In this document: positions 6,999 through 16,183 of the stretch, piece after piece | How positions within the stretch are numbered: the first letter of the stretch is position 1 | How the letters are laid out: each line of letters opens with the position of its first letter | Source: Methylacidiphilum caldifontis | GTDB lineage: Bacteria; Verrucomicrobiota; Verrucomicrobiia; Methylacidiphilales; CAMAQI01 | NCBI GenBank assembly: GCA_945860255.1 | Contig: CAMAQI010000011.1 | Span: 1 to 26,877, forward strand | Length of the DNA: 26,877 nucleotides | Reading direction: 5' to 3' | The notes under the pieces: model-generated | What the model was told of the DNA's origin: nothing | Seen by the model: only the letters and a program-made list of their open reading frames with translations | The model's database searches: none | Translations under genes and position numbers: made by a program

Positions 6999-8402
6999 AT
7001 GATGAACCTGGATCGATTTTTTAAAGAAGACCGGAGAGGGGTCACCCCGCTGACCGCTGCGTTAGGCTTACTTTACGCATTTCTTACCTTCTATTGTAGT
7101 CGCAGTCATGAACCTTGGTTTGATGAAGTTTATCCTTGGATCACCGCCCAGTCAGCCTCGTGGAGTTATCTTATCTTTGAGCATCCGCATTGGGATGCAC
7201 ATCCCGTTCTTTGGCATTCAATATTAAAAATAGGATCCTTCCTATTTCCTGAAAATGGGTTGCCGTTACTCGGTTTGTTGTTCGCGTGGATCTTTGCGGC
7301 GATCATTCTTTATTTTTCAAATCTGCCCATCTATTTTCGCTTTGGATTTGTATTTTCATACTTCTTTTTTTACCAATATCCCATTGTCGTAAGAGGCTAC
7401 GTTCTTTATCCGATATTGTTTTGGTTGATCTTTAATCTGTGGGAAAAAAGAGAGAATAAGCCCTATTATTATGGGGTAATCCTATCATTAACAGCAAGTG
7501 TGACGATCCACGGAATCATTCTTATTGTCGCCTTATTAGGAGTTGAGTTTATTCAAGGATTGAAGAGAGGAAACTTATTTTTTAAAGAAAGAAACAGGTC
7601 GATTCCCTATCTCATCGCAGGGTTCACTTGTGCCTTTTGGATGATGAATTTAATTCCCCATTATTCTCCTGTTCCGACCTCGTTATCGCTCGAGGAAGGA
7701 ATTCATCGGCTCTACTGGATATGTACAATATTTACTCCGATAAAATGGTTAACGATCGTGATTTTTATCGGATCGAGCTATCTGATGTTCAAGAGAGGAA
7801 TCCTTTCTTTATTCCTATTGCCAATCACACTATGGATTCTTTTTTTCTTTTTTATTTATTATTCCCCATGGCATGAAGGAATTCTTTTTTCATGGTGGGC
7901 GATGTGTGTTATGAAGTCGTTAACCATTATTCAGAATTGGAATTTAATTCAAAAGAAAATTGTCGTTTTTCTTTTTTGTATTATTTTTTTGATCCAAATC
8001 AAATGGTCTGCAGTGGCGTTTTGGAATGATATCCTCTATCCCTATTCAGCGGGAAAAGAGCTGGCAAAAGAGATAAAGCAAAATGGATGGGAAAAGGATT
8101 CGTTTATTGGATTTTCAGAGCATGCCTCTGCTGTGAATTACTATTTTAATAAAAACCTATTTCAAAACTCCTGGAAGCCTGAAAATAGATATTACTCCCT
8201 CAATAAATCGGTCGATTTAGCGAGACCTCTCGATGGCATCATTCAAGGGACTCCACGATTTATTATTGCGAATGAAATCGACGAGGGCATTTCACCAATT
8301 CAGTATAAAGGATACATTCTTCTCAAGCGTTATAAGGGAAGTTTATTTTGGAAAGACACGGTAACTTTCCCGAATGGATTAGACTTATATATCAGAGAGT
8401 AA
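6999..8402 (+). CDS. GT-C-type polytopic membrane glycosyltransferase-like protein
   Basis: A 467-residue protein with roughly nine to eleven hydrophobic segments. The first large loop after helix 1 contains PWFDEVYPW (Asp42-Glu43) and then HWDAHPVLWH (64-73); an acidic pair followed by an H-x-D-x-HP-x-L motif is a hallmark of GT39/ArnT-like enzymes that use polyprenyl-phosphate sugars and act on the outer side of the inner membrane. The C terminus is a soluble tail of about 110 residues. ATG codons at 6999 and 7002 both suit; no Shine-Dalgarno is visible. It opens the plus-strand glycan cluster that continues with two GT2 genes. Donor and acceptor are unknown. Confidence 0.75.
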   Translation: MMNLDRFFKEDRRGVTPLTAALGLLYAFLTFYCSRSHEPWFDEVYPWITAQSASWSYLIFEHPHWDAHPVLWHSILKIGSFLFPENGLPLLGLLFAWIFAAIILYFSNLPIYFRFGFVFSYFFFYQYPIVVRGYVLYPILFWLIFNLWEKRENKPYYYGVILSLTASVTIHGIILIVALLGVEFIQGLKRGNLFFKERNRSIPYLIAGFTCAFWMMNLIPHYSPVPTSLSLEEGIHRLYWICTIFTPIKWLTIVIFIGSSYLMFKRGILSLFLLPITLWILFFFFIYYSPWHEGILFSWWAMCVMKSLTIIQNWNLIQKKIVVFLFCIIFLIQIKWSAVAFWNDILYPYSAGKELAKEIKQNGWEKDSFIGFSEHASAVNYYFNKNLFQNSWKPENRYYSLNKSVDLARPLDGIIQGTPRFIIANEIDEGISPIQYKGYILLKRYKGSLFWKDTVTFPNGLDLYIRE

Positions 8403-8526
8403 GTCTTAACATCAAATCATCCGTTTAAATAACTTGGAGAGAGATTAATTTAGGGTATTTTATGATCGAAAAGTCTTTAAATATTACTAAAAGTTAAATT
8501 AATTTTTTAAAACTATTTATATCAAT

Positions 8527-9717
8527 ATGTCAAATTGTTCACAAGAATCCAACGATATAAAAGTGACTGTTCTGCTTCCTTGTCTTAATGAAGAGCGAAC
8601 GATACCGGAATGCATTAAATTAATACGTAAAGGATTTCATCAGAGATCTGAAAAATATGAGATCCTCGTTGTGGATAATGGTAGTATTGATAAGACTGCC
8701 GCGATTGCAGAAGCATTAGGGGCGAGAGTTGTAAAAATAGAAGAAAAGGGATATGGGAATGCATTAATCGGTGGGATTCATGCTGCGGAAGGGGAGTGGA
8801 TTATTATGGGAGATGCCGATGGGAGCTATGATTTTTCCGAAATTGGCCGGTTTATAGAAGGACTAAGGCAGGGATATGAGCTCGTTATGGGATGTCGACT
8901 TCCCTCCGGCGGGGGAAAGATTTCTCCAGGGGCGATGCCATGGAAACATCGTTGGATCGGAAACCCCGTATTAACGGCAATCGGAAAAATTCTTTTTAAA
9001 TCTAAAATCAACGATTTTCACTGCGGCTTACGAGGGTTTTCGAGAAAATCGATCATCGGTTTAAACTTGGTATCCACTGGAATGGAATTCGCTTCAGAAA
9101 TGATTATTGCCTCAAGTATATCACGACTAAAAATTACCGAGGTGCCGATTACACTTTATCCAGATCTTCGAAATCGCCCCCCTCATCTTAGAAGTTGGCG
9201 AGATGGCTGGCGCCATTTGCGCCTAATGCTTTTATATTCCCCGATGTGGCTTTTTTTAATTCCCAGTTTGTCTATCGGACTGCTGGGCCTTATTTCGGCG
9301 ATCACACTAGGAATGGGGTCTGTTCACAATAGTAGACCGTCTTTTGACACGAATGCTCTTCTATTTTCATGCTTGTTACTTCCGCTGAGCCAGCAATTAA
9401 TATTTTTCGGTCTGTTTGCGACTACCTACGCTAGAATCCAAGGATTTCTTGCTCCAAGCCCATACCTAAAACTGTTTTACAAACATTATACCTTAGAAAA
9501 AGGGATAGGCGCTGGAATTGCCTTAGTATTCATTGGACTCATTGTTATTATGCATGTCTTAATAAAATGGAGAGGGATATCATTTGATGAGTTTACCGAA
9601 AAAGAGATCATGCTGAGGACAATTCCTGCGGCGATTTCCGTATTAATGGGGATTCAAGTTATTTTCGGGAGTTTTGTAATCAGTATACTATCGATTACAA
9701 AGTCCAAAAAAAGTTAA
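8527..9717 (+). CDS. GT2 glycosyltransferase, polyprenyl-phosphate sugar synthase-like, with C-terminal membrane domain
   Basis: A 396-residue protein whose first about 235 residues form a GT-A domain like dolichyl-phosphate mannose synthase: VLLPCLNEE (15-23), VVDNGSIDKT (48-57), the DxD motif DADGS (96-100) and DFHCGLRGF (163-171). Four hydrophobic segments follow (from about 240 to 390), as in membrane-anchored members. The expected reaction is transfer of a nucleotide sugar to undecaprenyl phosphate at the cytoplasmic face. This would supply the donor for the GT-C-like proteins on either side, which is an inference from context. The 124 bases upstream are AT-rich and no Shine-Dalgarno is evident. 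The next gene starts 4 bases after the stop, so both are probably cotranscribed. Confidence 0.88.
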   Translation: MSNCSQESNDIKVTVLLPCLNEERTIPECIKLIRKGFHQRSEKYEILVVDNGSIDKTAAIAEALGARVVKIEEKGYGNALIGGIHAAEGEWIIMGDADGSYDFSEIGRFIEGLRQGYELVMGCRLPSGGGKISPGAMPWKHRWIGNPVLTAIGKILFKSKINDFHCGLRGFSRKSIIGLNLVSTGMEFASEMIIASSISRLKITEVPITLYPDLRNRPPHLRSWRDGWRHLRLMLLYSPMWLFLIPSLSIGLLGLISAITLGMGSVHNSRPSFDTNALLFSCLLLPLSQQLIFFGLFATTYARIQGFLAPSPYLKLFYKHYTLEKGIGAGIALVFIGLIVIMHVLIKWRGISFDEFTEKEIMLRTIPAAISVLMGIQVIFGSFVISILSITKSKKS

Positions 9718-9721
9718 TGAT

Positions 9722-10561
9722 ATGGTGAAAGGTATGGTATCAATCGGAATTCCGACTTTTAATTCTGAACTTTATGTCGTCGATGCGCTCGATTCGATTA
9801 TAAATCAAACTTATACAGATTGGGAGTTAATCATTTCAGATAACTGTTCTGAGGATAGCACCATGCAGCTTATTGAAACATGGCTGGAAACAAATTCTCA
9901 GTATAAAAGTAGAATTAAAATATTTAAACAAAGCAAAAATATTGGAATGGTTAAAAATTGGAATTTTTTATTAAATCATTTCACTGGATATTATGGAAAG
10001 ATTCTCTGCAGCGATGATCGTCTTCACATGAATTGTCTGAAATTACAGGTCGAAGCTCTAGAGAAATATCCTGAGGTAAATTTAGTTTCATGTTGTTGGA
10101 AGTTTATCTCAAAATCAGGAAGACCTCTTTTTAAGAAAAAGCCGTTCAATGATTATGGTTTGATTTTAGGAGAGACACTTATTTTAAATTCTTATAAAGA
10201 AATAAGTAACCCTATTGGGCCTCCTTCAGCGGTCCTCATGCGACGATCCAAAAGTCAACCCTCATTCCATGCATTTAACCCAGATTTAAGGTATTACTGC
10301 GACATTGATTGTTGGCTTCGGTATCTAGCGAGTGGATGCGCTTACTTAAATGTTGAATCGCTTTATGAATTCAGAATCCACTCCTATTCTGAAACTGCTA
10401 AAATTAAAGATCTTAAGAAAGAACGAAAATTATTTATACAGTTATTAAAGGAAAGAGATCCAAGTTTAAATAAACAAAGACATTCAATATTTCTCGGATT
10501 AGCATTATTTTTGAGGGATCTAATCAGGGCGTTTATTTTTAAAATCGTGAGTTTTGTTTGA
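9722..10561 (+). CDS. GT2 family glycosyltransferase
   Basis: A 279-residue GT-A glycosyltransferase without multi-pass membrane domain. It opens with VSIGIPTFN (6-14), followed by NQTYTDWELIISDN (28-41) and NIGMVKNWNFLL (73-84); the metal-binding motif is SDD at 97-99. These are the standard landmarks of O-antigen and capsule-type GT2 enzymes that add one sugar to a lipid-linked glycan. The C-terminal 25 residues are hydrophobic and basic and may tether it to the membrane. A second ATG at residue 5 is an alternative start. Base composition is strikingly AT-rich, as in the next gene, which fits horizontal exchange common for glycan loci. Three bases separate it from the next ATG. Confidence 0.87.
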   Translation: MVKGMVSIGIPTFNSELYVVDALDSIINQTYTDWELIISDNCSEDSTMQLIETWLETNSQYKSRIKIFKQSKNIGMVKNWNFLLNHFTGYYGKILCSDDRLHMNCLKLQVEALEKYPEVNLVSCCWKFISKSGRPLFKKKPFNDYGLILGETLILNSYKEISNPIGPPSAVLMRRSKSQPSFHAFNPDLRYYCDIDCWLRYLASGCAYLNVESLYEFRIHSYSETAKIKDLKKERKLFIQLLKERDPSLNKQRHSIFLGLALFLRDLIRAFIFKIVSFV

Positions 10562-10563
10562 TT

Positions 10564-12156
10564 ATGAAATTAATTAAATCAATCAAACTGATTCAAGTCT
10601 TCTTATCATTGATCATTTCATTAATCCTATTTCGCAATTGGAATTCTGAATTTAAGAATGAGTATGAGTTGTATAATATATTTCATTTCATGATTTTTAG
10701 GTACGAGTACTTACCGTTCTTGATCTACTCGCTCTTGAGTATACTGATCTTTTGTAGTTTTAGAAAAACGTGGGGAGTTCCATTTTTAGAGCGTATTATT
10801 TATATTTTAAAGAATCATTTATATTTGTCATTTCTTGGATTTACTTTGGTTTTGGCGGCTTTGTCATATTCCCTATTTCGCTTATACCCGTTGAGTATGG
10901 ATGAGTATGTCATGCGTGTGCAGGCAGGACTATTTTCAAATTGGAAAATTTTTGGACAGATCCCTCTGGAATTAAAAGATTATGGACTGAGGATTATTCC
11001 GCTTTTTACGTTTTATGACCAAGAAACGGGAAGTTTTACCTCCTCCTATCTTCCTGGGTACAGCCTTTTATTGAGCCTCTTTGTGAAATGTAAAATAGTG
11101 CTATTTCTGAATCCGATTTTAGCAGCTGCAAGCTTGTATCTTTTCCTTAATCTCTCAAAACAACTACTTCCTGATTTTCGTTATAAGTATTTATTGGGAA
11201 TATCTGTTTTTATGACTCCTTTTTTTATTGTTAATAGTATGAGCTATTATGCCTTTCCCGCGCATTTATTCTTTAATCTATTATGGTTATTCCTTCGCTA
11301 TCATCATAAGTACGATAGATTGTCGCCATGGCTCGGAATTTTTGCAATTAGCCTCCATCAACCTCACTTCCATTTTTTATTCGTCTTACCATTTCTAATC
11401 GACAGATGGAGGTCCGGCTGTTCAAAAAGATATTACGAGGCAACTGTTTATGCATTGGGGGTGCTTTTAGTTGTTTGTTGGAAACGGTTATTTACGTTGC
11501 CTGCTTTAATTCCCTCTTCTACGGCAATATTTTCTTTACCAGGACACGATCAATTTTTAAACGTCTTGTTTTATATTCTTCTCTTGGTTACTTGGACTTC
11601 TCCCTTATATATTGCTCCCTTTATTCATTGTATCACAGACTACAAAAAAATAAGTAGGCCTATGCTAAATCTTTTAATGGGGGTTCTTCTCTCCTGCTTA
11701 TTTTATTTATTTGTAAATTTTAATCAAGGACACGGGTGGGGGCCACGATATCTTTATCCTGTATATGGAAATCTTTGTTTACTCGTTTTATATGGGTTGC
11801 ACCAGATTCAAGAAATTAAGTGTTATATTACATCGCTTATTTTAGTCTCATTTATATGGCTGGCATTCGTTTTACCCTTGAGATTTATTCAGATAAATGA
11901 AACTGTAATGCCCTTTTGGAATTCTAACAATTACATCAACTCGATTTACTCAAAAGCATTGATCATCCCTATCTCAAAAATTTGGTATGGTCAGGACTTA
12001 ATTCGAAACGAATTCAGCGGCGGATCTTCCCCGTTACGAGTGAGAGAGGACGTGCTTCCGATAAAAATAAATAATCTGATTATAGAAGAGTTAAATGAAG
12101 ATAAAATTAAAGAATTAAAATTAAAAAATTACTTCAACTTAACTCATTCTCCTTAA
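10564..12156 (+). CDS. GT-C-type polytopic membrane protein (GT39-like)
   Basis: About 530 residues with ten or more membrane segments. After two N-terminal helices and a third near residue 90, the loop contains SMDEYV (Asp113-Glu114), then SYLPGYSLLLSLF (160-172), the pattern seen in GT39/PMT-like transferases (acidic pair, then a Y-x-PG-x-x-LLL helix start). A later loop has GHGWGPRYLYP, also common in such proteins. A short soluble tail follows. The ATG at 10564 is preferred; a TTG six bases earlier overlaps the upstream stop. Last gene of the plus-strand cluster, and its 3' end overlaps the convergent gene by 18 bases. Very AT-rich. Substrates unknown. Confidence 0.75.
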   Translation: MKLIKSIKLIQVFLSLIISLILFRNWNSEFKNEYELYNIFHFMIFRYEYLPFLIYSLLSILIFCSFRKTWGVPFLERIIYILKNHLYLSFLGFTLVLAALSYSLFRLYPLSMDEYVMRVQAGLFSNWKIFGQIPLELKDYGLRIIPLFTFYDQETGSFTSSYLPGYSLLLSLFVKCKIVLFLNPILAAASLYLFLNLSKQLLPDFRYKYLLGISVFMTPFFIVNSMSYYAFPAHLFFNLLWLFLRYHHKYDRLSPWLGIFAISLHQPHFHFLFVLPFLIDRWRSGCSKRYYEATVYALGVLLVVCWKRLFTLPALIPSSTAIFSLPGHDQFLNVLFYILLLVTWTSPLYIAPFIHCITDYKKISRPMLNLLMGVLLSCLFYLFVNFNQGHGWGPRYLYPVYGNLCLLVLYGLHQIQEIKCYITSLILVSFIWLAFVLPLRFIQINETVMPFWNSNNYINSIYSKALIIPISKIWYGQDLIRNEFSGGSSPLRVREDVLPIKINNLIIEELNEDKIKELKLKNYFNLTHSP

Positions 12157-14118
12157 AAAGTTTATCTCAAATAAACTCAAAACTAATAAAAAAATGATTA
12201 ATCCACTTGAAATAAATGTGGCGATTTCAATTGGGGAGGATAAATAGCTAATTTCAATGCGATCTGAAAGACGATCGATAGGAATTATGATCGCTGAATG
12301 ATGGTTATTTTGAATTGGAATCCAATCTGAGAAAACTTCGTTTTGAATGTAACGATAATAAAGCCGATTGATTGCGGCAAAACGAATCGTCATATTTCCC
12401 ACTTCGTTTTTAGGATACAAGAGAATCGATCGAGGGGTTAGTTCAAAGTTTATTTCTCGATGTGGCATTGACTCCAAGGAGATCAACGGAAGTGCCTCTC
12501 TATTTTTCCAAACACAAATCTCTGCATCTGTATAAATTCTTTCGAGACTCGGGACTGTATCGAGCAGTGAAGTCATGGGATCTTGAGGAGAACCGGTTAA
12601 ATAGCGTACTCCCCATATTTCAAGATGGGGAAGAGCCGATATCAGTCGTTCAGGTTCGAGTGTCCCCGTAATTTGTAGCCCTAAAGCGATTTGAGAATTG
12701 AATTTGGAGATCAGTTGATCGTAGCCACCCAGGGTTGGAATCTGAGCGAAGCTTCCAAAGTTATAGGTAAGGGCATTGGTGTGTAATAGCAGGTTAGAGT
12801 CAGAGGCAATCGGCAGAACTCTTCCGGATTCGTAGGGCCATCGAATCGTCAGATCGCGAGGATCATCGATATGCAATTTCGAAAAAGCCTGTTGCTGTGA
12901 GGGCAGAAGAAGTGCCACGAACTGAAATGCAGCGGAAATCCAAAGAATCAGTGAGAAAGTTCGAGAGTCTGGATTCCTCCTGCCAAAGAAGACAAAACTA
13001 CAAACGTAAAAAAAGGGAACAAAGATAAAAAATTTAATCGGCCAACGAAGGATATGAAAAGGAGGAATAATGCTCAGTGAGGCATAAAGTGAAGTGGAAA
13101 GCATTAAACAGAGAATAAAAAGAAATAAAAAGAGTTGATGCTCCTTCTTTAGAGGCTGTGAATGGCGAATCGAACGATAGAGATAAAATAAAAAAAATAT
13201 CGATCCTCCTAACATTAAAATTGAGGAAGAGGAGCGGAGATACGATTCCTTTTCAAAAATAAAGAGTTGAGAGTGAAAAATATGAATGGGCTCCACTCTA
13301 AATAAGAGAAGTTGATCAAGTGTAAGTTTAAAAGAACGGAAAGGAGAATCGGAAACCGATTGAATATTAATCATGAGCTGGGGCATTAAAATCAGTAGAT
13401 GAATCGACTGGAGAATGACAAATAGAATGAGCTCTTTCGTAAGCAAAACGGATCGCTCCTTACATTGAGATCTCCAGCGAAATATAAAATAGAGCCCCTC
13501 TAATAAACAATAATTAATCCAGATCTGAGAGTACCCTTGTGAGAAGAACAGTGTCTTGAGGAGGATATAAGCCGAGCAGAGAGAGATCTTGGGTTTTAAG
13601 AGTATTCGATCGAGAAGATAAAGCAGCCAAGGAAGGTAACACATCATATAGGCGACAAAGATCCATGATTTACTGACAATGATAAAAAAAGGGGAGCTCC
13701 CATAAAGCAGCGCTGCCGGAATAAGATATCTCTCAGGAATCTCCCACAACTTGAGATAGTAAAGCATCCCCCAAGTCCCTATCAGGAGATGGAAGATCAC
13801 TAAAAGATCAATATTCCATAAATGAGTCTTAAACAGCTTCCATGAAAGTGCGGTTGCAAGGTAGGCAGGGAGATAAAAAGCCCCGGATTGACTTTGAGTG
13901 AGATTCGTTTGCCCCGCATATTGCGTCCAAACCATCCACGGAAAGGTTCTTTCGTTGACGACGGAGTGGAAATTATATTGATAGGCTCCTGAAAAATAGG
14001 TCGCATTATCATCCCATCCAAAAAAACGTGGAGATCTAATTTCAAGAGCCAAAAAAAACAGAAGTAAAATCAAGGCTACTTTGATAAGCGGGTAAACCCT
14101 ATGTTTTCCAAAAGACAT
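12139..14118 (-). CDS. Large polytopic membrane protein, WDDNA paralogue 2 (GT-C/YfhO-like)
   Basis: A 659-residue membrane protein with about eleven to thirteen hydrophobic segments, then a periplasmic C-terminal part of roughly 230 residues and a final membrane helix. Directly after helix 1 comes FFGWDDNA (Asp36-Asp37), where GT-C enzymes keep catalytic acids, followed by FPWMVWTQYAGQTNL and a conserved run of small and aromatic residues. It is clearly homologous along its length to the gene immediately upstream (14124-16133), so the pair arose by tandem duplication. The topology resembles YfhO-type membrane proteins implicated in lipid-linked sugar transfer, but I cannot confirm the family. 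Only 5 bases separate the two genes. Its stop lies inside the convergent plus-strand gene. Confidence 0.75.
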   Translation of the reverse strand: MSFGKHRVYPLIKVALILLLFFLALEIRSPRFFGWDDNATYFSGAYQYNFHSVVNERTFPWMVWTQYAGQTNLTQSQSGAFYLPAYLATALSWKLFKTHLWNIDLLVIFHLLIGTWGMLYYLKLWEIPERYLIPAALLYGSSPFFIIVSKSWIFVAYMMCYLPWLLYLLDRILLKPKISLCSAYILLKTLFFSQGYSQIWINYCLLEGLYFIFRWRSQCKERSVLLTKELILFVILQSIHLLILMPQLMINIQSVSDSPFRSFKLTLDQLLLFRVEPIHIFHSQLFIFEKESYLRSSSSILMLGGSIFFLFYLYRSIRHSQPLKKEHQLFLFLFILCLMLSTSLYASLSIIPPFHILRWPIKFFIFVPFFYVCSFVFFGRRNPDSRTFSLILWISAAFQFVALLLPSQQQAFSKLHIDDPRDLTIRWPYESGRVLPIASDSNLLLHTNALTYNFGSFAQIPTLGGYDQLISKFNSQIALGLQITGTLEPERLISALPHLEIWGVRYLTGSPQDPMTSLLDTVPSLERIYTDAEICVWKNREALPLISLESMPHREINFELTPRSILLYPKNEVGNMTIRFAAINRLYYRYIQNEVFSDWIPIQNNHHSAIIIPIDRLSDRIEISYLSSPIEIATFISSGLIIFLLVLSLFEINFLRRMS

Positions 14119-14123
14119 CGAAA

Positions 14124-16133
14124 TTAAGTGTGACCGATAAAAAGAGCGACTAAAGAAAATAATGACACTTTATTTTTATTCCGCATAAAGAAAATCAAGA
14201 AGAGAACCATGGTGAGACTTAAAAGAAACCCTCCTTTTTGAAGGTCAGTAGGAAGATATTTGAGTTCGAGGAAGTCGTATTGACTCTCGGTTTCAAGAGT
14301 AAGAGTCTCATCTGAATTGATTTGAGGCAATTTCCAAGCCGATGGAACCCCTGTTTGTACGGAGCGAAAGTAAAAGTTATTTTGGGGGGCAAAGCGTACG
14401 ATGAGTTTCTTACTCAGGCCATCATAGGGGATGATCAAGGAGGAGGGGGTCGTTGTAAAGGGAATCGGACGTTCCGGTTGATCAAGAGAGGAAATAAGAG
14501 GAGAGGTCGCAAGGAGTTCCCAGACAATCAACTCTTGATCCGCATAAATCTCTTTTAAATCAGGGATCAAATCGAGTTTTCTAATTTCCGGATCGTTGCG
14601 ATTTCCAGTCAGATAGCGAACTCCCCACGTTTTTAAGTGAGAAAGGGAGCCTTCCAATTGGGAAACATCGAGCGCACCAGTCATTTGGATTTTGAGCCCG
14701 ATTCTCAAGTTTCTCTCTGAAATCAGTTGATCGTAGCCAGCTAATGTGGGGATTTGATACCAAAGCCCGTAGTTATAGGTCAAGTGACGCGCGTTAAGGC
14801 AAAATTCATCAGAAGAGGCGACCGGTAAAACTCTTCCTCCCTGATAGGGCCAATTGATTTGCGCCTCATTTTCCTCGTAAAAACGTTGTGTCGAAAAAGG
14901 GTGATTCAATCCGGGATGGAGTGAAACCGACAGTTGGATCATTGCAAAAGCGAGAATCAGCAGGGGAAACCATTTCTTGAACAAACTTTCATGAGCAAAG
15001 AACGCTAAAGAGGCTGCGTAGAAAAAGGGAGCAATCATCATAAATTTGATCGGCCAGCGAAGGATGTTAAAGGGTGGTGTCCATGCCAGAAATGAATAGC
15101 AGGAGGTTGAAAGAAGGAGGGTGATCAATAGAAAGAAAACGATCGTCGCATGGGGAGTCCCCCATTTTTCACGATGACGAAGCTTGTGATAGATCAAATA
15201 AAAAAGGTAAAACGATCCGCCAAAAAATAAAATCGAATTTGAGGAAAGAGAGAATCGCTCTGGCATAAAATAGAGAAATTGAGCAAGCAATGCATCTGAG
15301 CCGATCAGTCGGAACGAGAGCAACTCCTCAAGAGGGATTTCGATTTTTCGAAAGGAGGAGAGTTGTACCGATTCGATGTTGATCGCCAGTTGAGGAAGAA
15401 TTACGATTATATGGAGTCCCTGTGCTGCTGCGTAGGCGATTAGGGATCGCCATAAAATTAAATTCCGAGTTTTATTTTGCTCGCACCATCGGTAGAAAAA
15501 ATAAACTCCTTCAACGAACGAAAGATTGATCCAAATATGAGAATATCCTTGAAAGAAAAAAAGAGATTTTAACAAAACATAGATTGCGATCTTCTTTTTT
15601 GTCGGATCTCGAAGCATTTGTTCTCCGAAAAGGAATAACCACGGGGTATAGGCCATTGAATAGGACACGAAGATCCAAGATTTTGAGACGATGATAAAAA
15701 AAGGAGTGGTTGCGTACAGCAGTCCTGTCGCATTGGAGATTTCTGGCGAAAGATTCCAAAATCGCAAAAATCGACTCATCCCCCAAGCGCCAAAAAGAAG
15801 ATGGGTGATGATGAGCAGCTCAATATTCCAAAGGGGGGTATTAAAGATGAGCCAAGAGAGCCCAGTCGCAAGATAGGCGGGAATATAAAAGACCCCACTT
15901 TGACTCTGACTTAAATTAGTTTGACCCGCATATTGCGTCCAAACCATCCACGGAAAGCTTTTTTGGTTAACGATCGAATCATAGTTATATTGGTAATAAC
16001 CACAAAATTGCGCAGCATTATCATCCCAACTAAAAAATCGTGGCGATTGAATCTCGAGAACAATCAAAAAGGCGAATAAGAGACCCAAGGTCAAAAAGGT
16101 CGATTGAAGCCATCGATTGAGAACAACAAGCAT
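14124..16133 (-). CDS. Large polytopic membrane protein, WDDNA paralogue 1 (GT-C/YfhO-like)
   Basis: A 669-residue partner of the preceding gene with the same plan: N-terminal helix, FFSWDDNA (Asp37-Asp38), FPWMVWTQYAGQTNL, many helices, a beta-rich extracytoplasmic part with GYDQLIS and WGVRYLTG motifs shared with its paralogue, and a terminal helix. The WDDNA loop and the WTQYAGQ stretch are the best conserved parts, which suggests an active site rather than a passive transporter. A 33-base stretch over FPWMVWTQYAG is identical in DNA between the two copies (13913-13945 and 15925-15957), while flanking codons differ. It is the upstream member of the pair; no Shine-Dalgarno is evident. A glycan-transfer role is inferred from fold and from the adjacent GT genes. 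Confidence 0.75.
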   Translation of the reverse strand: MLVVLNRWLQSTFLTLGLLFAFLIVLEIQSPRFFSWDDNAAQFCGYYQYNYDSIVNQKSFPWMVWTQYAGQTNLSQSQSGVFYIPAYLATGLSWLIFNTPLWNIELLIITHLLFGAWGMSRFLRFWNLSPEISNATGLLYATTPFFIIVSKSWIFVSYSMAYTPWLFLFGEQMLRDPTKKKIAIYVLLKSLFFFQGYSHIWINLSFVEGVYFFYRWCEQNKTRNLILWRSLIAYAAAQGLHIIVILPQLAINIESVQLSSFRKIEIPLEELLSFRLIGSDALLAQFLYFMPERFSLSSNSILFFGGSFYLFYLIYHKLRHREKWGTPHATIVFFLLITLLLSTSCYSFLAWTPPFNILRWPIKFMMIAPFFYAASLAFFAHESLFKKWFPLLILAFAMIQLSVSLHPGLNHPFSTQRFYEENEAQINWPYQGGRVLPVASSDEFCLNARHLTYNYGLWYQIPTLAGYDQLISERNLRIGLKIQMTGALDVSQLEGSLSHLKTWGVRYLTGNRNDPEIRKLDLIPDLKEIYADQELIVWELLATSPLISSLDQPERPIPFTTTPSSLIIPYDGLSKKLIVRFAPQNNFYFRSVQTGVPSAWKLPQINSDETLTLETESQYDFLELKYLPTDLQKGGFLLSLTMVLFLIFFMRNKNKVSLFSLVALFIGHT

Positions 16134-16183
16134 GACTTCAGATCTAGATTAAAATGAATAGATCGAAAGAGAAAAAATAATGA

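Noticed and set aside
2909..7049. Shared 12-mer GGGGTCACCCCG at 2909-2920 and 7038-7049
   Set aside because: A 12-base match is expected by chance in a window of this size, and the second copy lies in coding sequence that reads naturally as protein.
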